DNA from: Pseudomonadota bacterium
GTDB lineage: Bacteria > Pseudomonadota > Alphaproteobacteria > Rhizobiales > Xanthobacteraceae
DNA length: 60,179 nucleotides
NCBI GenBank assembly: GCA_023449855.1
Contig: JAEXHR010000172.1
Coordinates: forward strand, 1 to 60,179
Direction: 5' to 3'
This document shows, piece after piece, positions 33,919-43,907 of the stretch. The notes under the pieces were generated by a model. It had not been told where the DNA came from. It saw only the letters and a list, made by a program, of their open reading frames with translations, and did no database searches. Position 1 is the stretch's first letter; each line of letters starts with the position of its first letter. The translations under genes were made by a program, and so were the position numbers.

Positions 33919-34503
33919 ATGAATTCCGTCGTGCGTAATCTGACTGTCGTGAGCGATGTGCCGTCGAGTGACTTCCGTTCCGCCATGCGCTCGCTGGCCG
34001 GCGGTGTCAGTGTCATCACGGTCGGGCGTGGCAAGGACATCTCCGGCATGACGGTGACCTCGGTGTCGTCTTTGGCTGTCGATCCGCCAACGCTCATCGT
34101 GAGCGTCAACCGACAGTCATCGTCCTGGCCGCTACTGCAGCGTTACGGTGCTTTCGGCGTCAATATTCTCTCGGCGGATCAAGTCGATATCGCGGAGCGC
34201 TTCTCCGGCAAGGACGGTTTGAAGGGCGTCGAGCGTTTCGGGGGTGCGCAGTGGCTTGCGCGTGCGACCGGGGTGCCGTTGCTCTCGGGTGCGCTCGCCG
34301 CCATCGATTGCGAAGTAGAGGAAACCATCGAGCGTCACTCTCACGCCATCGTCATCGGCCGTGTCCGCGATGTCGTCACCGCGTCCCCGCATACGGCGCT
34401 GACCTATTGGGACGGACAATATGTGGCGATCGATCAGGATGAGGACAATCTCAAGCTGGCCGAAGTAAGCCTTCCGACACCGCGAGCGTTACGGGAGATT
34501 TGA
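33919..34503 (+). CDS. flavin reductase, probable SsuE-role partner of SsuD
   Basis: A 194-residue flavin reductase-like (split-barrel FMN-binding) protein. Seen: FRSAMRSLAGGVSVITVGRG, GMTVTSVSSLAVDPPTLIVS, FGVNILSADQVDIAERFSGK and a C-terminal LTYWDGQYVAI. It is of the DIM6/HpaC type rather than the flavodoxin-like SsuE of E. coli, but its place as last gene of the ssu operon indicates that it supplies FMNH2 to SsuD. It ends only 4 bp before the end of the convergent cyclase gene, so transcripts must overlap. Confidence 0.88.
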   Translation: MNSVVRNLTVVSDVPSSDFRSAMRSLAGGVSVITVGRGKDISGMTVTSVSSLAVDPPTLIVSVNRQSSSWPLLQRYGAFGVNILSADQVDIAERFSGKDGLKGVERFGGAQWLARATGVPLLSGALAAIDCEVEETIERHSHAIVIGRVRDVVTASPHTALTYWDGQYVAIDQDEDNLKLAEVSLPTPRALREI

Positions 34504-34507
34504 CGGA

Positions 34508-36733
34508 CTATTTGGTCAACAGCGCAAACGCTCCGTTCCAGTCCGTTGGCGGTGGGCTCTCGCGATATCCCCGGATCCGCTTCTCGTACAGGCCATATAG
34601 CGCCTCGAGCTGATGTCCGACGTCCGAGCTGCGGCCGCGTTCGATGGCAAACAGCGCGCCGTCCCAATCGCGATTGCGATAGCAGGTGAGCATCTCGATG
34701 GTGAGATTGCGCAGCTTCTGAAAGTGCTCCGATTGCGCCATGTCACCCCGGCCCGCGATCGCATAGATCACTTCCGGTTCGGTTTTGCCCTTCACCATGA
34801 CGAAGTCGAGTTCGAGAATGGCAAACTTGTCTTTTGCCGCCAGTGCGGTCTTCGAGCCGACGATGATCGGGAAGCCGTATTCCTTCGATTGCCCTTCCAG
34901 CCGCGAAGCGAGATTCACACTGTCGCCGAGCACCGAATAGTCGAAGCGCAGATCCGAACCCATATTGCCGACCACGCAGATGCCGGTGTTCAGTCCAATC
35001 CCGACATTGAGCGGAATATAGACGTGGCCGCCATGCGCCGCTTCGTTCTCGCGCAGTCTGTTGAGTGCGTCGAGTTTGTCCAGCATGTCGAGTGCCGCAT
35101 GACAGGCATTGATCTGGTGCTCGCTGTCGTCGAGCGGGGCGTTCCAGAAGGCCATGATGGCATCGCCCATATATTTGTCGATCGTGCCCTTGCGATCGAT
35201 GATCGCATTGGTGAGCGGAGTCAGGAATCGGTTCATCAGCGTGGTCAGGCCATGCGGATCGTTCTTGTAGGATTCCGAGATGGTCGTGAAGCCGCGCACA
35301 TCGGAGAACATGATGGTCATCTCGCGCTCTTCGCCGCCCAGCCTGAGCTTGTCCGGCGATTGTGCGAGCTCTGCGACGAGCGCAGGCGACAGATATTGGC
35401 TGAAAGCCGAACGGATGCGGCGGCGCTGCGCCTGCTCTCGGACGAAATTGCTGAAGGTCAGCGTAAGATAGATCAGCGTGGTTGAGAGCAGCGGATAGGT
35501 GAAGTCGATCAGTAGCCGTTGTGTCGCATAAAAATACCAGGACGTGCCGATCAGAAGGGCGGCGAAGATTGCCCCCATGGTGACCAATGTGATCGGCCCG
35601 AACATCGGCGCGAGCCAGATCACGATGATGCCGAGGATGATCGCCGTCAGCAGTTCGGCACCGATCGCATAGTTGGGTTGCGACAGGATGGTCTTGGTCA
35701 GCGCGCTTTCCAGCACCTGCGCATGTACTTCGACGCCAGGCATGGAGGCGTCTAGCGGTGTCGTCTTGACATCGAGCAAACCAACGGCCGACGTGCCGAT
35801 GAGCACGAGTTTGCGCGCGATGGCTTGGGGAGGCGCGGTGCCGTCGAGGATATCGGCGGCAGAGACATAAATGCTGGGATCGTGCTTCGCGAAATGAACC
35901 CAGAGCTGGCCGTTGCGGTCGGTGGGGATTTCGAGGCCGCGCACGCCGATGCTCTTGATGCCCGCGCGGTCGGATTTCACGAGGATCGTGTCATTTCCGG
36001 AAGCCACACGCAGCATCTCGAAGCTGAGCGAGGGCATCGTGATGCCCTGGGTCTGCATCAGCATTGGCACGCGTCGGACGATGCCGTCGCGTTCGTTGCG
36101 GATCGAGAAGATGCCACGCCCGGTCGCGGCTTTCTCGATCACCTCGATATTGCGCAGCAAGCCCGGGAAGTTCAGCATGAAAGGCTGCGGCTCGCCGCCG
36201 AGTGTCGCGAGGCCGGTCACCGGGAGGTTCTTGTCCAGCTCGCGCAGCACGTAAGGAAGACCGGATTCGCCGAGTACCACGCGCGATCGCCGTATCGCGT
36301 CGGCAAAGATCTGGTCGTTGCTCGGCAGCGCCCGCAAGCGGACGCGTGTGTCGTCGTCGAGACCTGCAAAGCTGCCTGCGGCGAGATCGGGATTCAGCCG
36401 GTCCGGCTCGGGAAACACCACGTCAAAGGCGATCACGACGGCGCCTGCCATCCGCAGCCTGGTCACAAGGTCCGCGAGGAGAGTGCGCGGCCATGGAAAC
36501 TGCCCGTATTTCTGAATGCTTTTCTCATCGATATCGACGATCGCGACAGGCTTCACCGTTTTGGTGCGAGGTTCGATCACCTGGTAGGTGTCGAAGCTGC
36601 GCAGCCGCAGCTCTTCGATGGCGGGGATGTCAGCGATACGCAAAGCCGCCAGCGCCAGCAGCAGTACCACGCAGAACGCGCGCGCCTTGCCGAACCGCCG
36701 CGCCAGCCGTCTCACTCGCCGTGCAAGCTTCAT
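34508..36733 (-). CDS. CHASE2-domain adenylate/guanylate cyclase
   Basis: A 741-residue membrane cyclase. Order: N-terminal helix (~18-36), periplasmic CHASE2 sensor (~40-345), three membrane helices (~355-430), class III cyclase domain (~465-650) and a C-terminal helical tail. Catalytic residues are all present: metal-binding Asp478 and Asp524, Lys520 and Asp598 (the pair that selects ATP, so adenylate cyclase is favoured), Asn607 and Arg611. It starts 10 bp after the HlyD-like gene, so it is co-transcribed with the type I exporter and adhesin. FecR-domain proteins commonly neighbour CHASE2 receptors, and the adhesin has a FecR domain: the sensor may read the adhesin's periplasmic part (inference). 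Confidence 0.9.
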   Translation of the reverse strand: MKLARRVRRLARRFGKARAFCVVLLLALAALRIADIPAIEELRLRSFDTYQVIEPRTKTVKPVAIVDIDEKSIQKYGQFPWPRTLLADLVTRLRMAGAVVIAFDVVFPEPDRLNPDLAAGSFAGLDDDTRVRLRALPSNDQIFADAIRRSRVVLGESGLPYVLRELDKNLPVTGLATLGGEPQPFMLNFPGLLRNIEVIEKAATGRGIFSIRNERDGIVRRVPMLMQTQGITMPSLSFEMLRVASGNDTILVKSDRAGIKSIGVRGLEIPTDRNGQLWVHFAKHDPSIYVSAADILDGTAPPQAIARKLVLIGTSAVGLLDVKTTPLDASMPGVEVHAQVLESALTKTILSQPNYAIGAELLTAIILGIIVIWLAPMFGPITLVTMGAIFAALLIGTSWYFYATQRLLIDFTYPLLSTTLIYLTLTFSNFVREQAQRRRIRSAFSQYLSPALVAELAQSPDKLRLGGEEREMTIMFSDVRGFTTISESYKNDPHGLTTLMNRFLTPLTNAIIDRKGTIDKYMGDAIMAFWNAPLDDSEHQINACHAALDMLDKLDALNRLRENEAAHGGHVYIPLNVGIGLNTGICVVGNMGSDLRFDYSVLGDSVNLASRLEGQSKEYGFPIIVGSKTALAAKDKFAILELDFVMVKGKTEPEVIYAIAGRGDMAQSEHFQKLRNLTIEMLTCYRNRDWDGALFAIERGRSSDVGHQLEALYGLYEKRIRGYRESPPPTDWNGAFALLTK

Positions 36734-36743
36734 GAGGTCAGCA

Positions 36744-38051
36744 TCACTTCTCGCGGAAAGCGCGCATAAATTGATCGCTGAGCGGCTTGGCGAGATAGGA
36801 AAGCATGGTGCGCTCGCCCGTCTGCACGAAGGCTTCCACCGGCATGCCGGGGATCAGGCGGACATCGCCGAGCCGCGCCACTTCCGACGGCGGCAGCGAG
36901 ATGCGAATGGTGTAATAGGCTTGCCCGGTGCGCTGGTCGGTGGTCGTGTCGGCGGAGACGCGGCTGACCTCGCCGTTCAGCTCCGGCGTGGTGCGCTGGT
37001 TGAATGCGCTGAGCCGGAGTACGGTCTTCTGGCCGATTAGCAGTTTATCGATGTCCTGTGGATTGACGCGGGCCTCGACCGACAGGCTGTCGGTCTGTGG
37101 CACGATCAGCATCAGCGTATCACCTGCCGTGATGACGCCGCCCACCGTATGCACATTGGACTGCAACACGACGCCGTCCTGCGGCGCACGGATATCGATG
37201 CGACGCAACTGGTCTTCGGCGGTCACCTTTCGTTCGACGAATTCGCCGATCTTGTCATTGGTCTCGCGCAGGTCCTTGGAGACCTCGCTTACCAGATCCT
37301 TGTCGATCTGGAAGATCTGCAGTTCGATTTCGGTGATCTTGCCCTTGGCCTGCGCCCGCGCGGCGATGAACTGCGCGCGCTCGCCGGCCAGGCGGGCGGC
37401 ATCGCGTTCCAGCACCGTGAGGCGCGAGATCTGTACCAGTTGCTGATCGAACAGGCCGCGGACACCGACCAGTTCCTTCTCGACGAGTGCGATCTCGCGG
37501 GTCTTCGCCTGTTCCTGGGCGCTGAGGCCGGCTATCTCCTCGTTCAACTGCGAGATGCGTTCGCGCAACTGCTGCTTCTGGCCAATACGCCCGGCAGAAC
37601 GCACATTGAACAACTTTGTCTCGCTGCCGATGACGTTTTTCACGTCCTCATCGGCGATCTGGTCGAGCAGCTGCGGCGGAAAGGCGATGCGCTCGGCACC
37701 GCGTTGTTCCGCTTCGAGGCGTGCGGCGCGGGCCCACAATCCGTTGAGATTCTTGGTGACGATGGCGAGGCCAGCCTTGGTCACGGTATCGTCCAGGCGC
37801 ACCACGACATCGCCAGCCTTCACGATATCGCCGTCGCGTGCTCGGACCTCGCCGACCACGCCGCCGGTTGGGTGCTGGACCTTCTTGACGTTGGAATCGA
37901 CGACCACTGAGCCCGGTGCGATCAGAGCGCCGGCCAGCTGCGCGGTCGTAGCCCAGCCGCCGAGGCCGCCGCCGAGCACCAGCACAACGGCGAGCCCGAT
38001 GATGAGGTGAAAGCGGATCGAGCGATGCGACTGTGTGTCGGGCTTGCTCAT
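36744..38051 (-). CDS. type I secretion periplasmic adaptor (HlyD family)
   Basis: A 435-residue membrane-fusion protein: short cytoplasmic tail, one membrane helix (IIGLAVVLVLGGGLGGWATT), a barrel-sandwich half (GSVVVDSNVKKVQHPTGGVV; EVRARDGDIVKAGDVVVRLD), a long coiled-coil hairpin (~90-285) and the second half (IRAPQDGVVLQSNVHTVGGV; IVPQTDSLSVEARVNPQDID), ending with GMPVEAFVQTGERTMLSYL. It matches PrtE/HlyD adaptors. Its ATG overlaps the stop of the ABC exporter gene by 4 bp (ATGA), indicating translational coupling. An outer-membrane TolC is not encoded here. Confidence 0.92.
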   Translation of the reverse strand: MSKPDTQSHRSIRFHLIIGLAVVLVLGGGLGGWATTAQLAGALIAPGSVVVDSNVKKVQHPTGGVVGEVRARDGDIVKAGDVVVRLDDTVTKAGLAIVTKNLNGLWARAARLEAEQRGAERIAFPPQLLDQIADEDVKNVIGSETKLFNVRSAGRIGQKQQLRERISQLNEEIAGLSAQEQAKTREIALVEKELVGVRGLFDQQLVQISRLTVLERDAARLAGERAQFIAARAQAKGKITEIELQIFQIDKDLVSEVSKDLRETNDKIGEFVERKVTAEDQLRRIDIRAPQDGVVLQSNVHTVGGVITAGDTLMLIVPQTDSLSVEARVNPQDIDKLLIGQKTVLRLSAFNQRTTPELNGEVSRVSADTTTDQRTGQAYYTIRISLPPSEVARLGDVRLIPGMPVEAFVQTGERTMLSYLAKPLSDQFMRAFREK

Positions 38052-39811
38052 GGTTTGGCCACTCCGCCATCGGCGACGATCTTGATCGGCTGCGGTGCCG
38101 GACGCTGGAGCACCTGGCCGAGCACCGTCTCCTTCGGCCCGAAAGCCTGCATGCGGCCGTCCTTCAGCACCAGCAGCATATCGACGCCCTCGATGCCGAT
38201 CGGCCGGTGCGCCACCACGATGACAATGGCGCCGCGTGCGCGGGCGGCGCGCACCGCCCGGGTCAGCGCTTCGTCGCCTTCGGTGTCGAGATTGGAATTC
38301 GGTTCGTCGAGCACGATCAGGAACGGATCGCCATAGAGCGCCCGCGCCAGCGCGATGCGTTGGGCCTGTCCGGCCGAGAGGACGCTGCCATGATCACCGA
38401 CTTCGGTGTCATAGCCGTCCTTCATGCCGACGATCAGCTCATGCACACCGGCTTGCCGGGCGGCGGCGATGATATCGTCATCCTTGGCGCTAGGATCGAA
38501 CCGGCTGATATTGTCGGCAATGGAGCCGGAGAACAATTCGACGTCCTGCGGCAGATATCCGATGTGGCGGCCGAGATCGTCCGGTGCCCATTGTTCGATG
38601 GCGGCGGCGTCGAGGCGGACATGGCCGCGCGCGGGTTTCCAGACGCCGACCAATGTGCGCAGCAGCGATGATTTACCGGAGCCGGAGGGGCCGATGATGC
38701 CGAGGCCGTGGCCTGCGTTCAGCGCAAAGGTGACGTCGCTCACGGTTACGCGTTGCTCGCCGGGCGGGGCAACGCTCACAGCCTCGACGCTCAGTCTTTC
38801 GCGCGGATTCTGCAACTGGGTGAGCGGCGACTGCGATGGCAGCACGTGCAGAAGGCCGTTGAGGCGATGCCAGCTCTGGCGTGCCGTTACAAAGCCTTTC
38901 CAGTGGGCGATGGCCAGATCCACCGGCGCCAGAGCGCGGGCGCTGAGGATCGAACCGGCGATGATGATGCCGGCAGTGGCTTCCTGATTGATGACGAGAT
39001 AGGCGCCGACGCCGAGCACTGCGGATTGCAGCATCATGCGCATCACCTTGGCGATGGCGCCGAGGCCGCCGGCGACATCGCTGGTGCGTTGGTTGCCGGC
39101 CAGATAGGTCTCGTTGGCGTCCTTCCAGCGCTGCGCCAGCCGGCCGGCCATGCCCATGGCGACCACGACCTCGGCATTGCGGCGGCCGGATGCGGCGATG
39201 CCGCCGCGTTTGGCGGCGAGCGTCGCGGCTTCCTGCGCTGGGGACCGGGTCATGAATTCGGTGAGCACCGTCAGCGCCACGAGCAGCAACGCGCCGACCA
39301 GAGCCGTGACGCCGATCAAGGGGTGGAATGCGAAACAGATGGCGAGATAGAGCGGCAGCCAGGGCAGATCGAACAGGGCGCTCGGGCCCTGTCCGGAGAG
39401 GAAGGAGCGAACATTGTCGAGATCGCGGAGCGGCTGCAGGCCTTCATTGCTCTTCCCGGCCAGCAACGGCAGCCGTACCACGGTCTGGAACACCCGCGGG
39501 CTCAATGCCTCGTCGAGCGACGAGCCGATCCGAACCAGGATGCGCCCGCGGAGCAGGTCGAGTACGCCCTGCGCAACATAGAGCCCGGCAGCGAGTACAA
39601 TCAGGCCCACCAATGTCGGCACGCTGCGGCTGGGCAGCACCCGGTCATAGACCTCGAGCATGAAGAACGAGCCGGTGAGATACAGGATGTTGATCATGCA
39701 GCTCATCAGCCCGACGCCGACAAAGGCGCCCCGGCAGGCGCGCAAGGCATCGCCGAGTTCGTTCCGTGCCGATGGGCTGGAGGGTCGTGACAGAGCACGC
39801 TGCATCGTCAA
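38048..39811 (-). CDS. type I secretion ABC exporter (PrtD-like)
   Basis: A 587-residue permease/ATPase fusion. N-terminal membrane half with MSCMINILYLTGSFFMLEVY and VGLIVLAAGLYVAQGVLDLL, then an ATPase half with Walker A GPSGSGKSS, signature LSAGQAQRIALARAL, Walker B LIVLDEPNSNLD and VVAHRPIGIEGVD. It lacks an N-terminal C39 or C39-like domain, as in the PrtD subfamily that exports proteins with C-terminal signals. It sits between the large adhesin (181 bp upstream) and the HlyD adaptor, so the adhesin is the probable cargo. Confidence 0.93.
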   Translation of the reverse strand: MTMQRALSRPSSPSARNELGDALRACRGAFVGVGLMSCMINILYLTGSFFMLEVYDRVLPSRSVPTLVGLIVLAAGLYVAQGVLDLLRGRILVRIGSSLDEALSPRVFQTVVRLPLLAGKSNEGLQPLRDLDNVRSFLSGQGPSALFDLPWLPLYLAICFAFHPLIGVTALVGALLLVALTVLTEFMTRSPAQEAATLAAKRGGIAASGRRNAEVVVAMGMAGRLAQRWKDANETYLAGNQRTSDVAGGLGAIAKVMRMMLQSAVLGVGAYLVINQEATAGIIIAGSILSARALAPVDLAIAHWKGFVTARQSWHRLNGLLHVLPSQSPLTQLQNPRERLSVEAVSVAPPGEQRVTVSDVTFALNAGHGLGIIGPSGSGKSSLLRTLVGVWKPARGHVRLDAAAIEQWAPDDLGRHIGYLPQDVELFSGSIADNISRFDPSAKDDDIIAAARQAGVHELIVGMKDGYDTEVGDHGSVLSAGQAQRIALARALYGDPFLIVLDEPNSNLDTEGDEALTRAVRAARARGAIVIVVAHRPIGIEGVDMLLVLKDGRMQAFGPKETVLGQVLQRPAPQPIKIVADGGVAKP

Positions 39812-39992
39812 ACCTTCGGACTATGGAGAAGAATAGTTCCCCGGCCTCGCGCCGGCCGGGCCCGGGTCATCACGACACTATGCCATGAGCCCGGCGATTT
39901 GTGCAGACCGCGGCTATGGAACAGTTAATGCGGGCGCTCAAAAGAATAGACCCGCAGCCCGAACCAAAGGTTCAATTCGGTGGAACGGGCAG

Positions 39993-42900
39993 CTATCCGA
40001 GCAGGTAGCCGTGAGACTGACCGCCATGAATGAAGTCGCTGGCCTTCAGATCCGCAAGATCCACATGCTTGAGCAGCAGTGAGCCGTCGCTTTCATTGCC
40101 GAACTTGATCAACGTATCGGCGCCCTGCTGCGAGGCGTGGTTGGCCAGCCATTGCTGAAAAGCCCAGTTGCTGCCGGGCGCGAAATCCAGCTCGATCTTG
40201 TCCTGTCCGGTGGCAAAATCGGTGATCACATGCTGGCCCGATTTGTTCTGGAATACGAACTGGTCGGCGCTTGCACCGCCGGTCAGCGTGTCGCTATGGC
40301 CGGTGGCGATGATCACATCCTTGCCGGCGGTGCCGTTCAGCTCCGTCGCTGCGGTCGATGTGCCGAAGATGAAATTCACTGTGTCGGAGGCGCCATAACC
40401 ATCGGTCACGGTGACTGCCACCTTGGCGACCGTCTGGCCTGCCTGCGCCGTGTAAGTGAAGCCGTCCGCCAGATCGCCGTTGACCAACGATAGCCTGCCA
40501 CTGCCGTTGTCCAGCGTGTGGCCGTCGGCGCTGATCTTGTAGGAAAAACTCTCGCGGCGCCCTGCATCATCGTCGAACATCGACAGGCCGGAGATTCTGG
40601 TTGTCAGCCCGGACTGGCTGACATGCAGATCGTCGGTGTCGATCTGCGGCGCCTGATCGAGCCAGGTGATGTTGGCGCCGCCGTGGAAGTCGCTTGAGAC
40701 AAGGAAATGATGGGCGTCGTAATCGCCCTCGATCTTGAACAGGCTGATATTGCCGTAACGGACGTCGATATAGCCGTTCTTCTCGACCAGCCGCACGTTC
40801 CACCACGACAGGCCGTCGATATTGATCGTGTCGCCGAAGGAGAAGCCCGTCACCGTGCCGGTGAAGTGCCAGATGTCATCGAGCTTCAGCAGGTCGGCCG
40901 TATTGCCGGTGAATATGACACGGGCGTCGGAGGCGCTGTTGAATTCGAGGATGCCGCCGTCGATCACCGCATGGCCACCGCCTGTGACAGCGCCATTCAC
41001 CTTGAGAAGGCCATAGCGGGCCTCCAGCGTGCCGTAGTTTGCCACGGGGCCATCGATGGTCAGGCCACCGAAAAGCGAAGCGGACGTCACCAGCCCGTAA
41101 TTGGTGAAGGTTCCGTCGCCGGTATCGATGGTGATGCCATGCCAGAAATTCGTCGCCGCAATGATGCCGCCGGCGGCATTGACAAGTGTCAGGTGGCCGT
41201 CGCCGATCTTGCCGTAGCCATCGATCTTGTTGTCGACGTTCACCAGCGTGGAATTGTGGGTTTCGCCGGTGATCCGGTCGGCGCTGCCATCGAGACTAAC
41301 AGTACCGCCGCCATCAAGCGTGACATGGTCGTCAATCAGGAGCGTTGCGCCGGCTGTGTGATGATCGATGGTCAGCTGGCCGTAATTGTGGATGTTGCCG
41401 CTGACATGCAGCGTAACGCCGGGCGCCAGTGTGACGTCACCGTAATTGACGACGTCGCCGGTCACATTGAGCGTACGGCCATTGCCCGATGCGGTGAGCA
41501 GGACGTCGGCGCCGTCGCCGATCAGCAAGGCGCCGACATTCGCCGTCACATCCAGATTGATGGTCACGCTGCTATTGAACAAGACGAATTGCGTGCCGTC
41601 CGGAGGCACGCCGAGGCTCCAATTGTCGCCATTGCTCCAATTGTTTTTCGGCGCCGCTTCCGTCGCGATGCGGAACTGGCCGATACCGCCGCCGGTCCAG
41701 ACATTGGCGGCGATAGTCACGGTGACGGTTTGCTGGATGCTGCCGCCATGTCCATCACTGATCGTCACGGTGAAGGTTTCGGTGATAGATCCGCTTCCCG
41801 AGGCAAGCAGGGCGGCGGCGATGGCAGCGGGGTCGCCATCATAGGTCCAGCCGACACTGCCAGGGGCAGCGCTGCCATTGGATTCGGTGACGCTGAGGGT
41901 GAGCGAACCGATGGTGCCTGTGGCCGGTGCGGCCGTGGCCGTATGGGTGTCGCCGAGATCGGCGTCGGCAAAAGCAATGCTGCCTTGTGCGGTGACGCCT
42001 CCGCTTCCAACTTCAGCGGGCGCCGTTGCCGTGGTGTTGTTGGCATCGATCACCGGTGCATCATTGGTGCCGGTGATCGTGATCGTCTGGGTCTGTGCGA
42101 CGCTCGCGCCCTGCGCGTCAATGATCGTGTATGACACAACAAGTGTCGCTGTCTGTCCCGCACCGAGATAGGCAAAGGCCGACGGGTCCACATATAGCGT
42201 GTGGCCGTTCAGCGTCACGCCGGCCGGTGCGCCATTGGGCAACAGGTTGCCGTTGAGCGCGTATTTAACGGTGCCGATCGTCAGCGTTGCTGTCTCGCCG
42301 AGATCGGGATCGGAGGCGCCGGCGAGCAGGTCGAAACCGTGCGCCGCATCGGTTTGCGTCACCGCGCCGGTCAACGCCACCGATACGACCGGCGCGTCGT
42401 TGCTGCCATCCACGGTGAAAGTCAGCGTCTGGTGCGTCGTATCCGGGCCGGACTGGCTGTCGAATTCGATGACATAGACGGCCTTCTGACCGACGGCGAG
42501 AAACTTGAACAGCGCCGGATCGTAGGAAACGCGGCCTGTCTGCGGATCGAGCGTGATCAGCGACTTCAGGTCGAGCGATGTCGGCGTGCCGTTCGGCCCG
42601 GTCGCAGAGATGATCCGTGCGCTGCCCGGCACATAGGGCGTCGCGACGTCGCCGGCATCGGGGTCGGCGATGGTCACCTGATCGCCGATGCTAAAGTTGG
42701 TCTTGTCGATCGGCAGCATCACCACCACCGGCGCCACCGTTACCGTCGGGGCGCTGTTGAAGCGGGTGATAATGACATTGACCGGCGGGATGTAGGGATC
42801 GTTGCCGGGCAAATTGATCGGCACCTGAAAGGGCTGGCCGGGAAGCGGCTCCGGCGACGGCGCAAACTTCAGTGGATCGGGGCTCGTGCCGGAATTGGGA

Positions 42901-43907
42901 TCGGATGGTGTCGAGCCGCCGCCGCCACTGCTGCGCGGATTGGCATTCGGCACATAGTTCGGAAAATACTGCTGCAGGGTCTGCTGGATGATCGCCTGTG
43001 CGATCGGCGTCAGCGGATCGGCGGCACCGACAGACACGTCGCCGCCACCGGTGATCGAGGTCACCTGACCGGCCTGGTTGACCTGTCCCATCACCGCGCC
43101 GGTCGACTTGTTGTACAGGAAGTAGGAGCCGACCCGGCCTCCCGGCTCCACCAGCACCTGGAATTTCACCGGCGGCGTGCCGCCCTGGCTGGGGACTTCG
43201 AAGCCGATTTCGACCAGCACCGCGGTGCCGCGGATGCCCATCGTGGCCACTGGCGTATCGACGCGCATATTGCCGTTATGCGCGGTTTCGCCGGCCACGA
43301 AGGTGATGGTGCCCTGAATCAGGCTGAGAAGAGAGGAGTTCGCCGATCCCTGGGGATCGTAGACCATCTCGTTCAGTACCATGCGCGCATTGGCGGAAAG
43401 GCCGAACACCGTGCCGTCGATGAAAGTGAGGGTCAGCGAGGAATCCGCGCCGGCCTGCACCACATCGCCCTTTTGAACCTGATCACCGACATTGAGCGTC
43501 ACCGAGACGCCGTTGCGGATGGCGGTGGCGGAGCCGGCCAGTTTGCTGACGGTGCCGATCACCTGGGCTGCGCCGGCCGCAGCGCCGCCGGCCTGCGCCA
43601 CCTGCACCTCGCCGACCAGAGCCTTGACGAGATCCGGTGACAGCGTCGCGCCGTCAGATGTGCTCAGCGCCTTGCGCTGCGCGCCCTTGAAATAGTCGGA
43701 GATGACATGATCGTGTCCATCCTTGGAGAGGACGAGGTCGACGCCGCGCCGGGCATAGTCGCCGGAAAACAGCAACTGGGCACTATCGACGACGATCGAG
43801 GATGCGCCGGCATCCGTAGCGCCTGTTCCAGCGAGGGCGCTGTCACTTTCGCTCGCGACGGACAGGTTCCCCAACAGCCCGAAATCAAAGTTACCGGCGT
43901 AGTTCAA
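39993..43907 (-). CDS. large type I-secreted adhesin with FecR domain and beta-helix
   Basis: A 1304-residue surface protein. Order: N-terminal retention-like region (1-~110) ending in GGAAAGAAQ with a LapG-type di-alanine site A109-A110-A111-G112; FecR domain (~125-245: GDQVQKGDVVQAG, TFIDGTVFGLSANARMVLNE, DTPVATMGIRGTAVLVEIGF); a Pro/Ser linker (~315-370); two or three cadherin/VCBS-like repeats (~390-730, NDAPV motifs); a beta-helix region (~760-1060, repeated NYG units); another cadherin-like domain; and a C-terminal type I signal region with GTAGKDVIIATGHSDTLTGG and DQFVF. The start is TTG at 43907, since an in-frame stop lies just upstream, and it has no strong ribosome site. Exporter genes follow; a LapG-like protease gene diverges. 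Confidence 0.88.
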   Translation of the reverse strand: MNYAGNFDFGLLGNLSVASESDSALAGTGATDAGASSIVVDSAQLLFSGDYARRGVDLVLSKDGHDHVISDYFKGAQRKALSTSDGATLSPDLVKALVGEVQVAQAGGAAAGAAQVIGTVSKLAGSATAIRNGVSVTLNVGDQVQKGDVVQAGADSSLTLTFIDGTVFGLSANARMVLNEMVYDPQGSANSSLLSLIQGTITFVAGETAHNGNMRVDTPVATMGIRGTAVLVEIGFEVPSQGGTPPVKFQVLVEPGGRVGSYFLYNKSTGAVMGQVNQAGQVTSITGGGDVSVGAADPLTPIAQAIIQQTLQQYFPNYVPNANPRSSGGGGSTPSDPNSGTSPDPLKFAPSPEPLPGQPFQVPINLPGNDPYIPPVNVIITRFNSAPTVTVAPVVVMLPIDKTNFSIGDQVTIADPDAGDVATPYVPGSARIISATGPNGTPTSLDLKSLITLDPQTGRVSYDPALFKFLAVGQKAVYVIEFDSQSGPDTTHQTLTFTVDGSNDAPVVSVALTGAVTQTDAAHGFDLLAGASDPDLGETATLTIGTVKYALNGNLLPNGAPAGVTLNGHTLYVDPSAFAYLGAGQTATLVVSYTIIDAQGASVAQTQTITITGTNDAPVIDANNTTATAPAEVGSGGVTAQGSIAFADADLGDTHTATAAPATGTIGSLTLSVTESNGSAAPGSVGWTYDGDPAAIAAALLASGSGSITETFTVTISDGHGGSIQQTVTVTIAANVWTGGGIGQFRIATEAAPKNNWSNGDNWSLGVPPDGTQFVLFNSSVTINLDVTANVGALLIGDGADVLLTASGNGRTLNVTGDVVNYGDVTLAPGVTLHVSGNIHNYGQLTIDHHTAGATLLIDDHVTLDGGGTVSLDGSADRITGETHNSTLVNVDNKIDGYGKIGDGHLTLVNAAGGIIAATNFWHGITIDTGDGTFTNYGLVTSASLFGGLTIDGPVANYGTLEARYGLLKVNGAVTGGGHAVIDGGILEFNSASDARVIFTGNTADLLKLDDIWHFTGTVTGFSFGDTINIDGLSWWNVRLVEKNGYIDVRYGNISLFKIEGDYDAHHFLVSSDFHGGANITWLDQAPQIDTDDLHVSQSGLTTRISGLSMFDDDAGRRESFSYKISADGHTLDNGSGRLSLVNGDLADGFTYTAQAGQTVAKVAVTVTDGYGASDTVNFIFGTSTAATELNGTAGKDVIIATGHSDTLTGGASADQFVFQNKSGQHVITDFATGQDKIELDFAPGSNWAFQQWLANHASQQGADTLIKFGNESDGSLLLKHVDLADLKASDFIHGGQSHGYLLG

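Noticed and set aside
39993..43907. Long open frames opposite the adhesin gene (for example 42201-43640 plus strand)
   Set aside because: They are mirror frames caused by high GC codon use; the minus-strand gene has coherent domains throughout.
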